Shown: positions 45,451 to 53,612 of the stretch, piece by piece
Numbering within the stretch: the stretch's first letter is position 1
Layout: every line of letters starts with the position of its first letter
DNA from: Oscillospiraceae bacterium
GTDB taxonomy: Bacteria; Bacillota; Clostridia; Oscillospirales; Ruminococcaceae
Reading direction: 5' to 3'
NCBI GenBank assembly: GCA_017438745.1
Contig: JAFRUS010000053.1
Coordinates: 1 to 64,000, forward strand
Length of the DNA: 64,000 bases
The notes under the pieces: generated by a model
What the model was told of the DNA's origin: nothing
What the model saw: the letters and a program-made list of their open reading frames with translations, nothing else
Databases searched by the model: none
Program-made: the position numbers and the translations under genes

Positions 45451-47007
45451 TTATTCCTCCTTCGTCCTTGAGTCAAACAATTCATATAGATCGCCGCGTC
45501 TGATCGATATGGTTTCTTTCATTTCACCAGTGACTCCAAATCCTACATCAAGGGTTATTTCTATGGTGTACGGATATGCTACTATCTTGTCTACATACGT
45601 CTGAACAAAAGTACGGAACAGTACTGTATTACGTTCCATATTTCTGTATTCATCTATTAAATGCTCATATTCCTGATAGTTTAACGGTTCATAATGCCTT
45701 AATGCTCTTAGCTGTATCTGCTTTTCGGTCAGATTACTGTCCAGTTCTTCTGCACGTTCAATAAGCTGCTGAGTAAGCAAGCCTCTTTCTACCGCTTCTG
45801 TTATACGATCAAGGGATTCCCGAAGCACTGATACTTCTCTTTCAAGGGTATCATACCGCTCATCGAATTCTGAATTGTATTTTTCTATATACTTATTCAG
45901 GTCTTTGATCCTTTTCTTTAATGAATTCCTGTTGAAGATTTTCTGCCGTAACAGATCTGCTACATATGCATCAAGATAGTCTTTGTTATTTTCTTTGTTA
46001 TTGCATACGAACTTGGGTTCATTGCATCGGTATGTCGCTAGTCTGTTCTTACGTTCACCGGCAAAGCGTAGATTGCCTATCATTCTTTTACCGCAAATAC
46101 CGCAGAAAACTTTCCCCGTAAGCAGATAGAACTCCTTACCGTGGTAATGTCCTGTATTTCTTCTGTTCTTGGCTTTTATTCTCTGAACCCTTTCAAAGAG
46201 ATGCTTGCTTATTATTGCCGGACATCCGTCTTCTATCCTTATGATCTTGTCATTGGTCTTATAGGCATGATTAGTCAGTCGGCTGTCAGTTCTGGACGCT
46301 GACTTGTTGAACACGAATACACCTGTATACTTTTCGTTTCTGAGAATACTGTCGATACTGTTCTTGCCAAACACACCGCCTCGTTTCGTATGATATCCGT
46401 TATCATTAAGGTAGTTTATTATCGGCGTATAACCATTACCCTCAGCAAACATCTCGAAGATCTTTTTCACTGCCTCAGCTTCACTCTTGTTTATTATCAA
46501 GTGTTTGTCTTCATCGATATCATATCCGAGCGGCGGACAGCCTCCTGTATGTTTGCACTGAAGAGCGGTTTCATTCATGCCTTTCATTACTTCACGGCTA
46601 AGATTTCGGCTGAAATATTCCGCCATACCTTCAAGAACGGATTCCATCATGATGCTTTCAGGACTGTCATCTATTCGTTCAAGAACACTGCAGAGACGCA
46701 CATTATTATTTTTCAGACGTTTTTTGTATATAGCACTGTCATAACGGTCACGACTGAATCTGTCGAGTTTATGGACAAGAACTATATCGAACAAGCCTTT
46801 GCTACTGTCTGCTATCATCTTTAAGAACTGAGGACGATTATCTGTAGTAGCTGATCTTGCTTCATCTGTATATGTAGCTACTGTCTGCCAGTGCTGCTGT
46901 TTGCAATACAGATTCATCGCTCTTATCTGAGCGTCAATACTTTCTGTTCGCTGATTATCAGAACTGAACCTTGCATACTGAGCAACCCGATGTACAGTTA
47001 AGCTCAT
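45451..47007 (-). CDS. Large serine recombinase 2
   Basis: 518 residues. Resolvase domain with QYARFSSDNQRTESIDAQ (catalytic Ser in FSS) and HKLDRFSRDRYD, recombinase domain (TGGCPPLGYDIDED), a zinc ribbon (VFCGICGKRMIGN, YRCNEPKFVC), a coiled coil (about 355-440) and a C-terminal tail. It differs from recombinase 1, so the island may be a composite. AGAGGT precedes the ATG; the gene overlaps the 97-residue gene by 4 bp. Confidence 0.92.
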   Translation of the reverse strand: MSLTVHRVAQYARFSSDNQRTESIDAQIRAMNLYCKQQHWQTVATYTDEARSATTDNRPQFLKMIADSSKGLFDIVLVHKLDRFSRDRYDSAIYKKRLKNNNVRLCSVLERIDDSPESIMMESVLEGMAEYFSRNLSREVMKGMNETALQCKHTGGCPPLGYDIDEDKHLIINKSEAEAVKKIFEMFAEGNGYTPIINYLNDNGYHTKRGGVFGKNSIDSILRNEKYTGVFVFNKSASRTDSRLTNHAYKTNDKIIRIEDGCPAIISKHLFERVQRIKAKNRRNTGHYHGKEFYLLTGKVFCGICGKRMIGNLRFAGERKNRLATYRCNEPKFVCNNKENNKDYLDAYVADLLRQKIFNRNSLKKRIKDLNKYIEKYNSEFDERYDTLEREVSVLRESLDRITEAVERGLLTQQLIERAEELDSNLTEKQIQLRALRHYEPLNYQEYEHLIDEYRNMERNTVLFRTFVQTYVDKIVAYPYTIEITLDVGFGVTGEMKETISIRRGDLYELFDSRTKEE

Positions 47008-47297
47008 TTTCTTATTACCTCTACAGGAAGATATGTATCTTCACCGTAACTGTCTCCAAGGATCTTTACTCCATGAAGATATACTGTATCTCCGATTTCG
47101 AGTACTTCCACGAATTCCATTTCTGATACAGAAAAATCTTGTATCTCGGAACTATCAAGAATTATTATGCATCCGATATGCGAGAGATCATTAACGTTGT
47201 ATTCAGCCATCATATTCTTAATATTTCTGTCGATATACTCTCTGAGATCTTTCGCCTTTATATTCTCTGTTTGCTCAGGACTTGTTATTTTCAGCAT
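47004..47297 (-). CDS. Unknown 97-residue protein
   Basis: 97 residues (MLKITSPEQTENIKAKDLRE), beta-rich second half (VEVLEIGDTVYLHGVKIL). The start at 47297 follows GGAGG; a longer start at 47318 lacks a site. It overlaps DUF1643 upstream and the recombinase downstream, so it is in one operon with them. Confidence 0.6.
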   Translation of the reverse strand: MLKITSPEQTENIKAKDLREYIDRNIKNMMAEYNVNDLSHIGCIIILDSSEIQDFSVSEMEFVEVLEIGDTVYLHGVKILGDSYGEDTYLPVEVIRK

Positions 47298-47817
47298 TGT
47301 TTTCTTCCTCCATTTCATACGGAACTAATGTCCACTCAAATCTTACTGCAGGAGTCAAAGGATGATATCCCTCTTCACCGATTTGGTACAGCTTGTTTTT
47401 GTACTTGTTCAGCCTTTCAAGTATATCTTTCTGGCGTTCATGTACACGTTCGCTTTTACTTCCGACACTGCCCCAGGCAATTATGACTGCATCGCTGAGA
47501 GCTGCATACTGTTCTATAATATCATCACATTCCTTGGCTATAAGATCGTCATCCGAATTGAATCTAAATCTTAGTTTTTCGGTTATACGACTATAGAGAT
47601 TGACAATGTTTACACTACCGAACCCAAGCTTCTGCAGATTATTCAGTACAAGCATAGTAGTCACATCTACACATATTGTATCTGCAATACTCGGATTAAT
47701 CATGATTATCATTGCTGATTTACCGCTCCTGTTCCATTCTCTGCGAAGAAGCATACGGTGTTCACCGTCATCAGAGAAAAGAACCTTGCTCTTTATTACT
47801 GTAGTTTCTGTTTTCAT
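47275..47817 (-). CDS. DUF1643 protein
   Basis: 180 residues. The DUF1643 pattern is clear: RMLLRREWNRSGKSAMIIMINPSIADT and NIVNLYSRITEKL, then DDIIEQYAALSDAVIIAWGS. The function is unknown; it is frequent in phages and mobile elements. GAGGTGA precedes the ATG. First gene of an operon ending with recombinase 2. Confidence 0.85.
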   Translation of the reverse strand: MKTETTVIKSKVLFSDDGEHRMLLRREWNRSGKSAMIIMINPSIADTICVDVTTMLVLNNLQKLGFGSVNIVNLYSRITEKLRFRFNSDDDLIAKECDDIIEQYAALSDAVIIAWGSVGSKSERVHERQKDILERLNKYKNKLYQIGEEGYHPLTPAVRFEWTLVPYEMEEENNAENNKS

Positions 47818-47827
47818 AATTCACCTC

Positions 47828-47857
47828 AAAAAAACAAGGCAGAGCATTTCTGCTCCA
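47828..47857 (-). terminator. Weak terminator after the micropeptide genes
   Basis: GAGCA-GAAA-TGCTC stem, followed on the minus strand by TTGTTTTTTTG. Confidence 0.55.
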
Positions 47858-47867
47858 CCTTCAAAAA

Positions 47868-47951
47868 TTACTTCTTTTTCTTAAAGAGTATTTCGATGAT
47901 CTCGATAACAACTCCGACTGTATGCATTACAACTCTTACTGTCTTATTCAT
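47868..47951 (-). CDS. 27-residue micropeptide with basic tail
   Basis: MNKTVRVVMHTVGVVIEIIE, then ILFKKKK: a short hydrophobic helix with a lysine tail, suited to sit on a membrane. GGAGGTGAT lies 8 nt before the ATG, a near-perfect ribosome-binding site that makes translation likely. Its ATG overlaps the stop of the 35-residue ORF (8 bp). Confidence 0.6.
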   Translation of the reverse strand: MNKTVRVVMHTVGVVIEIIEILFKKKK

Positions 47952-48051
47952 TGGATTCTATCACCTCCTTCAGCTTTTCAGCGGCCATAAACGTGACCAC
48001 GATTCCTTCCAGTACAAGCGTAAATACCATTCCGGCTATGAATGTTTTCAT
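47944..48051 (-). CDS. 35-residue micropeptide, single helix
   Basis: MKTFIAGMVFTLVLEGIVVT, then FMAAEKLKEVIESNE: one hydrophobic helix with an acidic, Lys/Glu-rich end. AGGAGG lies 8 nt before the ATG. It is encoded about 50 bp after the class II amidotransferase and overlaps the 27-residue gene, so all belong to one transcript. Confidence 0.6.
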   Translation of the reverse strand: MKTFIAGMVFTLVLEGIVVTFMAAEKLKEVIESNE

Positions 48052-48101
48052 ATGTTTTTTCCTCCTGTTTATTATCAACGCTTATATAGCGTTACTGGCT
48101 T

Positions 48102-49001
48102 TTACAGTTCTCCGTCAAGAAGCATTTCTTCTATTTCATCACAGGTATAACCAAGATCAAGAAGTTCTTCTATTGTCTCTCTGTTTACTCCATAGCAGCC
48201 GCATATCATGAAAAGATCCTCAGCATAATCATTATCATATCTGTATTTTTCATGGCTGAACCATCGGGAAAAACTGCTGTAATGATGATTATCGAATGCG
48301 CCTGAAGAAAGCTTTCCATTGCTGTCAATACAGATTATGTCACCGTCATGTATCCTGATTTCCTCATATACGCTCTTAAGCTTTACTGCTCTGAGAGCGG
48401 TAGTGAGTATTTCATTAGTAGAAGCGTAAACATACAATCCAAGTTCCGGATAGTGCAGTAACGTCACCGGATTATTATCTCTTGCGATGAAAAGCGTATT
48501 ATCATCTCTGAGAACCGTGAATACAAAGTTTCCGTCAACAGACTCAGACATATTTTTTATACTAATCATATCTACCTTATTTTCTTTCTCCAGAAGCTGA
48601 ACTGCTATATATGAATCAGTCTGTATTACAGTGTCCGGAATATTCATGCTTTTCCTTAATTCCTGATCGTTATACAGAACACCATTATGAGCAAGAGCAA
48701 AAGCATGTTCAGCTGTTTTCCCAGTGAACGGATGATTGTTATAGTTCATGTTCTCGCTACCCTGAGTAGTAAAGCGAGTATGGCCAGTAACCGCTCTTGT
48801 TCCTTTAGGGAAGTAAAGCTTTACTTTATGAGCTGGCAGAGCTTTTTTGAAAGTAACTATATTACCGTTGCTGACATAGCTGATTCCTGTAGCATCTATT
48901 CCTCTTGTTTCAGCTGCCACTGACAGTTCTCGAAGAAGTCTTTTAAGAATACCAGCAGAGGTTTTTCTGCCATAATCCATAAAGCCAAATACAGCACACA
49001 T
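48102..49001 (-). CDS. Class II glutamine amidotransferase
   Basis: 300 residues. The start is fixed by the N-terminal nucleophile: MCAVFGFMDYGRKTS, where Cys2 becomes the catalytic residue. AGGAGG precedes this ATG; an upstream start at 49058 would bury the Cys. The fold is the GATase_6/7 type (GHTRFTTQG, LAHNGVLYN, QTDSYIAVQLL). It frees ammonia from glutamine. Next to an amidoligase, its partner in amide or peptide-bond chemistry is likely the amidoligase (inference from the known gene pair). Confidence 0.9.
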   Translation of the reverse strand: MCAVFGFMDYGRKTSAGILKRLLRELSVAAETRGIDATGISYVSNGNIVTFKKALPAHKVKLYFPKGTRAVTGHTRFTTQGSENMNYNNHPFTGKTAEHAFALAHNGVLYNDQELRKSMNIPDTVIQTDSYIAVQLLEKENKVDMISIKNMSESVDGNFVFTVLRDDNTLFIARDNNPVTLLHYPELGLYVYASTNEILTTALRAVKLKSVYEEIRIHDGDIICIDSNGKLSSGAFDNHHYSSFSRWFSHEKYRYDNDYAEDLFMICGCYGVNRETIEELLDLGYTCDEIEEMLLDGEL

Positions 49002-49002
49002 T

Positions 49003-49224
49003 TTACTTCGCCTCCTTTCCAATGATTTCGAAGATATCTGTTTCTGGACATATACCAAGGCTTCTTCCGTTATCCCACTTCATATGAATAGTTCCGATAT
49101 CATCTACGTATTCAACTGTTCCTGTTGCACCTCTTGAAAGAGGTGTATATGGATCATCCATATATATTAGTCTGATTCTTGTACCAGCAGGATAGGCTCT
49201 CTTGTAGTATTCAGCTTTTCTCAT
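49003..49224 (-). CDS. DUF4314 protein
   Basis: 73 residues, one small SH3-like barrel: YPAGTRIRLIYMDDPYTPLS, GTVEYVDDIGTIHMKWDNG. This is the DUF4314 pattern, usually found with amidoligase genes on mobile elements. The start at 49224 has GGAGG 9 nt upstream. It lies between the amidoligase and the amidotransferase. Confidence 0.85.
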   Translation of the reverse strand: MRKAEYYKRAYPAGTRIRLIYMDDPYTPLSRGATGTVEYVDDIGTIHMKWDNGRSLGICPETDIFEIIGKEAK

Positions 49225-49225
49225 A

Positions 49226-50317
49226 TCACATATCCTCCTCAGCATACACTCTTTCATTTACATACAGTCTTCTTTCCTTAAGATACTGTATCAGTTCAGG
49301 ATATTTGATTTCTTCTGCTAACTGCGACCATGACATTTCTTCTATTTCCTCCTGGGACATAGAAAGAGCCACATCACAGATCGTATCTACGAACTGCAAT
49401 GTGGCTATGAATGTGTTATATTTCAGAGTTCCTCTGAACAGTCTGAATTCTATGGTATTGTAGTTGCACAGATTTATGGCACAATATCGACCGTTACTGC
49501 TTTCTTTAGCTTTTTTCAGTATTTCTTTTCCTGTACGTTCATATCCGTATCTTGATGCCCAACGGTTCATGTTGTATGTACTTCTTCGAGAAAAGCGAAA
49601 GACTTCATTCCAGTGCTTTTCTATCAGGAAAAGTATCTTGCTTATGACCTCTTCCTGTTCTGACTGATTATCTCCGAAAGCATCTCTGTTTACATGAACA
49701 TGCAGACCACAGGTATTTGTCTGATGAGAAAGATATCCCAAGCTTATAGCTTCATTGAGTATAGCCTCCCATTCACATTCTTTCATATGATATTCAAGAG
49801 TCATAGGATGAGAAACTATCTCAAAGCCATCTGACAGACTTCCGTCATTCTTGATGTATATATGATTATGCTGTATGTTGGCTATATCCTTTATGGTTTC
49901 AGCATTGTTATTAGTTCTTCCGCCTTCATCCACTTCGAGTTCTACTCCAAGATATCTGTTTCCGTCTCCATAGAAAATCGGTTCAGGCTTATAGCTGTAA
50001 TCTTCTATCTCATCATCGAATTCATCGTAACAGGTGTCACAGTAAGGATAGTCTCCACGCCAGTTTATCTCACTGTCATGTATAAGCCTTCCGCAGCCTT
50101 CACAATGATGATAGCTGTCTTCATAGCAAGAGCGGCATAAAGTAGTATTTTCATCGTGTTCTGCATCAGTGATCCAGATGATCTCACCGCAATGATCACA
50201 AGTTGTACAGTGAGTGCTTACACATTCGTCGCAAAGAAGTCTTTCACCAACAGTTGTTCCAGCATCTTCTTCAATTACACATCCGCAAATATCGCAGACT
50301 CTTTTGTTTTCTTCCAT
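49226..50317 (-). CDS. Amidoligase with LIM-like zinc-finger N-terminus
   Basis: 363 residues. Residues 1-105 carry six CxxC knuckles (CDICGC, CDECV, CDHCG, CRSCY, CEGCG, CDTCY). The rest is a glutamine-synthetase-fold amidoligase: YLGVELEVDEG, the acidic/His pair KNDGSLSDGFEIVSHP, TCGLHVHVNRDA, TIEFRLFRGTL. Such enzymes are predicted to form amide links between a carboxylate and an amine on peptides or proteins, and they occur with class II amidotransferases. The zinc part may bind a partner protein. GGAGGT precedes the ATG. Confidence 0.88.
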   Translation of the reverse strand: MEENKRVCDICGCVIEEDAGTTVGERLLCDECVSTHCTTCDHCGEIIWITDAEHDENTTLCRSCYEDSYHHCEGCGRLIHDSEINWRGDYPYCDTCYDEFDDEIEDYSYKPEPIFYGDGNRYLGVELEVDEGGRTNNNAETIKDIANIQHNHIYIKNDGSLSDGFEIVSHPMTLEYHMKECEWEAILNEAISLGYLSHQTNTCGLHVHVNRDAFGDNQSEQEEVISKILFLIEKHWNEVFRFSRRSTYNMNRWASRYGYERTGKEILKKAKESSNGRYCAINLCNYNTIEFRLFRGTLKYNTFIATLQFVDTICDVALSMSQEEIEEMSWSQLAEEIKYPELIQYLKERRLYVNERVYAEEDM

Positions 50318-50421
50318 TTCAATCTACCTCCAAATATAATTTTATTATGATAGTTGATAGGGGGGTGGAAGACCCTTATCAAGATTATAATACATATTTG
50401 TAGATTGTATTTGATACGGAT

Positions 50422-50455
50422 AAAAAAAGTCCCTATGAGAATTATCTCATAGGGA
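50422..50455 (-). terminator. Terminator of the AAA operon
   Basis: Perfect 11-bp stem TCCCTATGAGA-ATTA-TCTCATAGGGA; seven T residues follow on the minus strand. It separates this operon from the amidoligase genes. Confidence 0.85.
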
Positions 50456-50516
50456 AATATTTATTCATTATTTTGTTATTATATAATTTAATATAATTAT
50501 AATAGATTATATATAG

Positions 50517-51806
50517 TCACGAGGACTTATCAGCATCTATTTTATTCTTTATAGCGCTTTTTATTAAATCTTGCTGCTCTTCAGTTGGTATTCTTTTTGA
50601 AGAAGAATAATCCTCAGCTTTTTTAAAGCCTTCTTCCTCTTCTTTGACTTTTTCACAAGCAGATAAAAAATCTGAGTGAGTTACTGTATCACCATTTTTC
50701 ATTGCTACCGAAACACATGCTGTAATTACAGATTTTCGAATATCTCTTCCACAAAAGTCATATTTTTCAGCCAGATCTTGGGTGTCAACGTCACTTGCAA
50801 GTGGAATTTTTATTCCATTACCTGAAATATGAACATCCCATATTTTTTTTCGGCATTCTAAATCAGGCTTTACAAATTCAACGTTAATAAGTCTTGTTCT
50901 AAATGCTTGATCGTAATTAACAAAAAGATTCGTCGCAAATATTACTATTCCCTTGTATTCCTCAAGACAAATAAGCAATTGACTACGCATAGAGTTTATC
51001 GCTTGTTCAGATCCCTGCGTCACATTTGTCAAACGTTTAGACAACAACGATTCTGATTCATCAATGAATAAAACTGCATCCTCATTTTGAGCGGCCATAA
51101 AAATTGCTTTTACCATTTTAGGACCTTCACCATGAAACTTGCTTTCAATATCAGCATAACTTGCTTTGAGTATTTTTTTATTCAGCTTATTAGCTATAGC
51201 CTCAGCTGCCATAGTCTTACCTGTCCCGGATGGTCCATAAAAGTTTAAAGCAGATGATGGATTAGGTTGAATCACAGATAATCCCCATTCATCAAATACT
51301 TTTCGTTCACATAAAACTATCGCTAAAGACTCCTCTATTCTATCTTTGACTTTTTGTGGAAGAATAACTCTATCGAATGTATATGCTGGATCAACTGGTT
51401 TATAATTTTTAGAAAGCCTCTGATAATCGAATTCCTGTATATCACTATTAAGAGAGGAGCTATTATCTGAAGAAGTATTTTTTTTACCTCCAGTAATACT
51501 GTCAATATTAAAGTTCGTTTCTATTCTTACTAATGACAAAAGTTGTCTACCGTAAAGCTCTTCAAAATACTTTTTTATTTCATCTGTGGCGATTCTTTTT
51601 CTTTCCCTAACATTGTCTTCGATCATACCATCGACAACAAAGTTGTAATCAAGCACTTTATCACCATAACGCATGTTTTTAAGATTATATACTTTATACT
51701 CTTCAACTTTTTCGTTGAATGCTTTTTCAAATATTTTAACGATAGTATTCTTATCTGTTTTATCTTCGCCAATACTATCACTATTAACTAAATAAAATAG
51801 CTTCAT
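50517..51806 (-). CDS. AAA+ ATPase of the small-protein operon
   Basis: 429 residues. The N-terminal 130 residues are unique, with a Ser/Asn-rich linker at 108-122. One AAA+ domain follows: Walker A GPSGTGKT (191-198), Walker B AVLFIDES (244-251), sensor 1 in IVIFATN (Asn293), arginine finger about 303-305 (FRTRL), and sensor 2 in GRDIRKS. A charged helical C-terminus ends it. Proteins of this sort remodel or extract protein partners. It is the last gene of the operon, 7 bp after the previous stop; partners are likely the four small proteins. AAAGGAT precedes the ATG. Confidence 0.88.
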   Translation of the reverse strand: MKLFYLVNSDSIGEDKTDKNTIVKIFEKAFNEKVEEYKVYNLKNMRYGDKVLDYNFVVDGMIEDNVRERKRIATDEIKKYFEELYGRQLLSLVRIETNFNIDSITGGKKNTSSDNSSSLNSDIQEFDYQRLSKNYKPVDPAYTFDRVILPQKVKDRIEESLAIVLCERKVFDEWGLSVIQPNPSSALNFYGPSGTGKTMAAEAIANKLNKKILKASYADIESKFHGEGPKMVKAIFMAAQNEDAVLFIDESESLLSKRLTNVTQGSEQAINSMRSQLLICLEEYKGIVIFATNLFVNYDQAFRTRLINVEFVKPDLECRKKIWDVHISGNGIKIPLASDVDTQDLAEKYDFCGRDIRKSVITACVSVAMKNGDTVTHSDFLSACEKVKEEEEGFKKAEDYSSSKRIPTEEQQDLIKSAIKNKIDADKSS

Positions 51807-51812
51807 AGCATA

Positions 51813-52235
51813 TTATCCTTTAATTAATATAACTCCATCGTTTAAATCTAATGCAGTGATTATGTTTTCAGCAATCTTTTCTTTGATTACAAAATCAGCC
51901 TGAACAACTCTATCAGATGACTCATCATATTCACCTATAATGTATTCATCAGAAATCGAATTAATCCATTCCGGAAAAGCACTTTTTTCATAATATTTTA
52001 ACAGAGAACCCACTTTAGCAACTAATAGCACCGTTCCTGATCTCTTTTTATAAACTTTAAGATAAGAAATATCTATTTCTTTATCAATCCTTTCCATAAC
52101 AAAGTTATCTTTATATACAACTTTTAATTTTTCAAAGATCTGAGAGCAAACATTCTTAGTAATATCTAAAGCTTTCTTAGCTCCGTTTACAGCAACGTTA
52201 AGAGATGTATCTACTATATTTTCAAGAATTGTCAT
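51813..52235 (-). CDS. Small paralog 4 with NDG tail (amphipathic N-terminus)
   Basis: 140 residues. An amphipathic helix (about 3-38) is followed by a beta-rich domain with LLVAKVGSLLKYYEK and EYDESSDRVVQADF, ending ALDLNDGVILIKG. It lines up with its neighbour at 52247: VGS-[LM]-[LI]-KY, EYDE, VQA-x-F and the tail are shared. It may lie on the membrane surface. GGAGG precedes the ATG. Not matched to any known family. Confidence 0.75.
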   Translation of the reverse strand: MTILENIVDTSLNVAVNGAKKALDITKNVCSQIFEKLKVVYKDNFVMERIDKEIDISYLKVYKKRSGTVLLVAKVGSLLKYYEKSAFPEWINSISDEYIIGEYDESSDRVVQADFVIKEKIAENIITALDLNDGVILIKG

Positions 52236-52246
52236 AATTTTCCTCC

Positions 52247-52627
52247 TTATCCCTCAATCATTATAATACCATCATTCTGTTTAAGTGCAGCATCAATATT
52301 TTCATCCCATTTTTCATACTGATTAGCAAACTGAGCCTGTACTAATTCATCTTTCTCTTCATCGTATTCTGCAACAACAGTCTCTTTACCAATTTTTTCA
52401 AGATCATCAAAACTGTAAGTGCGTTTATCTTTATCTGGAATGTACTTAATCATACTGCCCACATTAGCCATTACAAGCTTACTCGCTTTTTTCTGCTTGT
52501 ATTTTTTCAGCACATTAACTGTTATCTTAACTGTGAAATATGTAATAGCACCTATTACAGCTGCAGCCAGTATCGCTGATAATACTGCTTTAAATACAAC
52601 TGTACCGATAATACCTAAACCAAACAT
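52247..52627 (-). CDS. Small paralog 3 with NDG tail (transmembrane)
   Basis: 126 residues. A long hydrophobic N-terminus (MFGLGIIGTVVFKAVLSAIL... to about 40, one or two TM passes), then basic residues, then the shared domain (MANVGSMIKY, AEYDEEKDELVQAQF) and the tail KQNDGIIMIEG. The start at 52627 follows AGGAGG; a TTG at 52648 lacks a site. It lies 11 bp upstream of the next gene. Confidence 0.75.
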   Translation of the reverse strand: MFGLGIIGTVVFKAVLSAILAAAVIGAITYFTVKITVNVLKKYKQKKASKLVMANVGSMIKYIPDKDKRTYSFDDLEKIGKETVVAEYDEEKDELVQAQFANQYEKWDENIDAALKQNDGIIMIEG

Positions 52628-52648
52628 TTTTTTATTCCTCCTGAGCAA

Positions 52649-52984
52649 TTAATTCATTATAGGTTCAATGAATACATCACCGACCCCTATATCGTCTTCG
52701 ACTTTATCTGCATTAATATTGTAAATCGTATCCTTTTCTAAATCACTAAAAGTAACAACACCGCCCTTTTTATTCTTAATAATCACTTTAATTATCCTTC
52801 CTAACATCCCCTTGTTTTGCATTATAGAAATTTGCTTTCTGTTTAAAATCTTACAAAAAAGATTTATAACAGTTTTGGTAGCATAATGTAAAACATCAGA
52901 TACAGATTCCATAGATGATTTTATAGCTTTATTGTATCCGTGTTTAATACTCTTAAAATTAATAATTTGGGGTTTCTTAATCAT
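52649..52984 (-). CDS. Small paralog 2, diverged tail
   Basis: 111 residues. A basic amphipathic front (about 15-45, SVSDVLHYATKTVINLFCKI), a strand-rich middle (GRIIKVIIKNKKGGVVTFSD) and an end (GVGDVFIEPIMN) that only partly matches the NDG tails. It is the least similar member; kinship is inferred from place, size and layout. The ATG at 52984 (AGGAG upstream) is preferred to a GTG at 52990. Confidence 0.65.
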   Translation of the reverse strand: MIKKPQIINFKSIKHGYNKAIKSSMESVSDVLHYATKTVINLFCKILNRKQISIMQNKGMLGRIIKVIIKNKKGGVVTFSDLEKDTIYNINADKVEDDIGVGDVFIEPIMN

Positions 52985-52995
52985 AACCACTCCTA

Positions 52996-53415
52996 TTATT
53001 CTATAAAAATTACACCATCATTATTATTAAATATCTCAGCCATCGATGAGGTTAATTCTTCAAATTCTATCACACGAATCTTTATTACCTTCTCTTTAAT
53101 TTCATCGTATAAGATTTGAACAATCATATTTTCATTATTACAATTAATATTCTTTGGAAGATGAAACTTTTGAAGATTACTATTATTCGGTTGTATTAAT
53201 ACATTTTTTAACTTACCGTTCGGATTATTTTTCTTAAACCAGGGAGTTAAATCAGAACCACTAAGTTTATCTACAACCAACTGTTCTTCAGCAACATCTT
53301 TTATGATTTCAGAATAATCACCTGATTTTTTAGACAAAACTTTATAAGCAGCATAACAAATAGCAACTGCTACAATGGCTACTCCGCCTATGATAACACA
53401 ATCATTAGTATCCAT
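52996..53415 (-). CDS. Small paralog 1 with NDG tail (transmembrane)
   Basis: 139 residues: a short acidic start, one TM helix (VIIGGVAIVAVAICYAAYKV, about 8-27), a basic stop, a Lys/Asn-rich region, and the end SSMAEIFNNNDGVIFIE, very like the tails of paralogs 3 and 4. It is the first gene of the operon, transcribed away from the XRE regulator. AAGGAG precedes the ATG. Confidence 0.75.
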   Translation of the reverse strand: MDTNDCVIIGGVAIVAVAICYAAYKVLSKKSGDYSEIIKDVAEEQLVVDKLSGSDLTPWFKKNNPNGKLKNVLIQPNNSNLQKFHLPKNINCNNENMIVQILYDEIKEKVIKIRVIEFEELTSSMAEIFNNNDGVIFIE

Positions 53416-53481
53416 AGTTTCACTCTCCTTAGTATTTTGTAAAATATATACTTCTCATATACTGAATAAATTATAGCTTAT

Positions 53482-53515
53482 ACTATTAACCATTAATTCA
53501 CGAGTGGTTAATAGT
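53482..53515. promoter_or_regulatory. Operator-like palindrome between regulator and operon
   Basis: Perfect 11-bp arms ACTATTAACCA-N12-TGGTTAATAGT, in the 197-bp gap between divergent genes. A likely binding site for the XRE protein, controlling both sides. Confidence 0.65.
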
Positions 53516-53612
53516 GTTTACCATCAATGAAGTAATTTTAGCATATAATGAATTAAAAGTCAACTATCTTTTCGTGATTTTATACACTTTAGACAACAAG
53601 AAGGCTTAGAAT

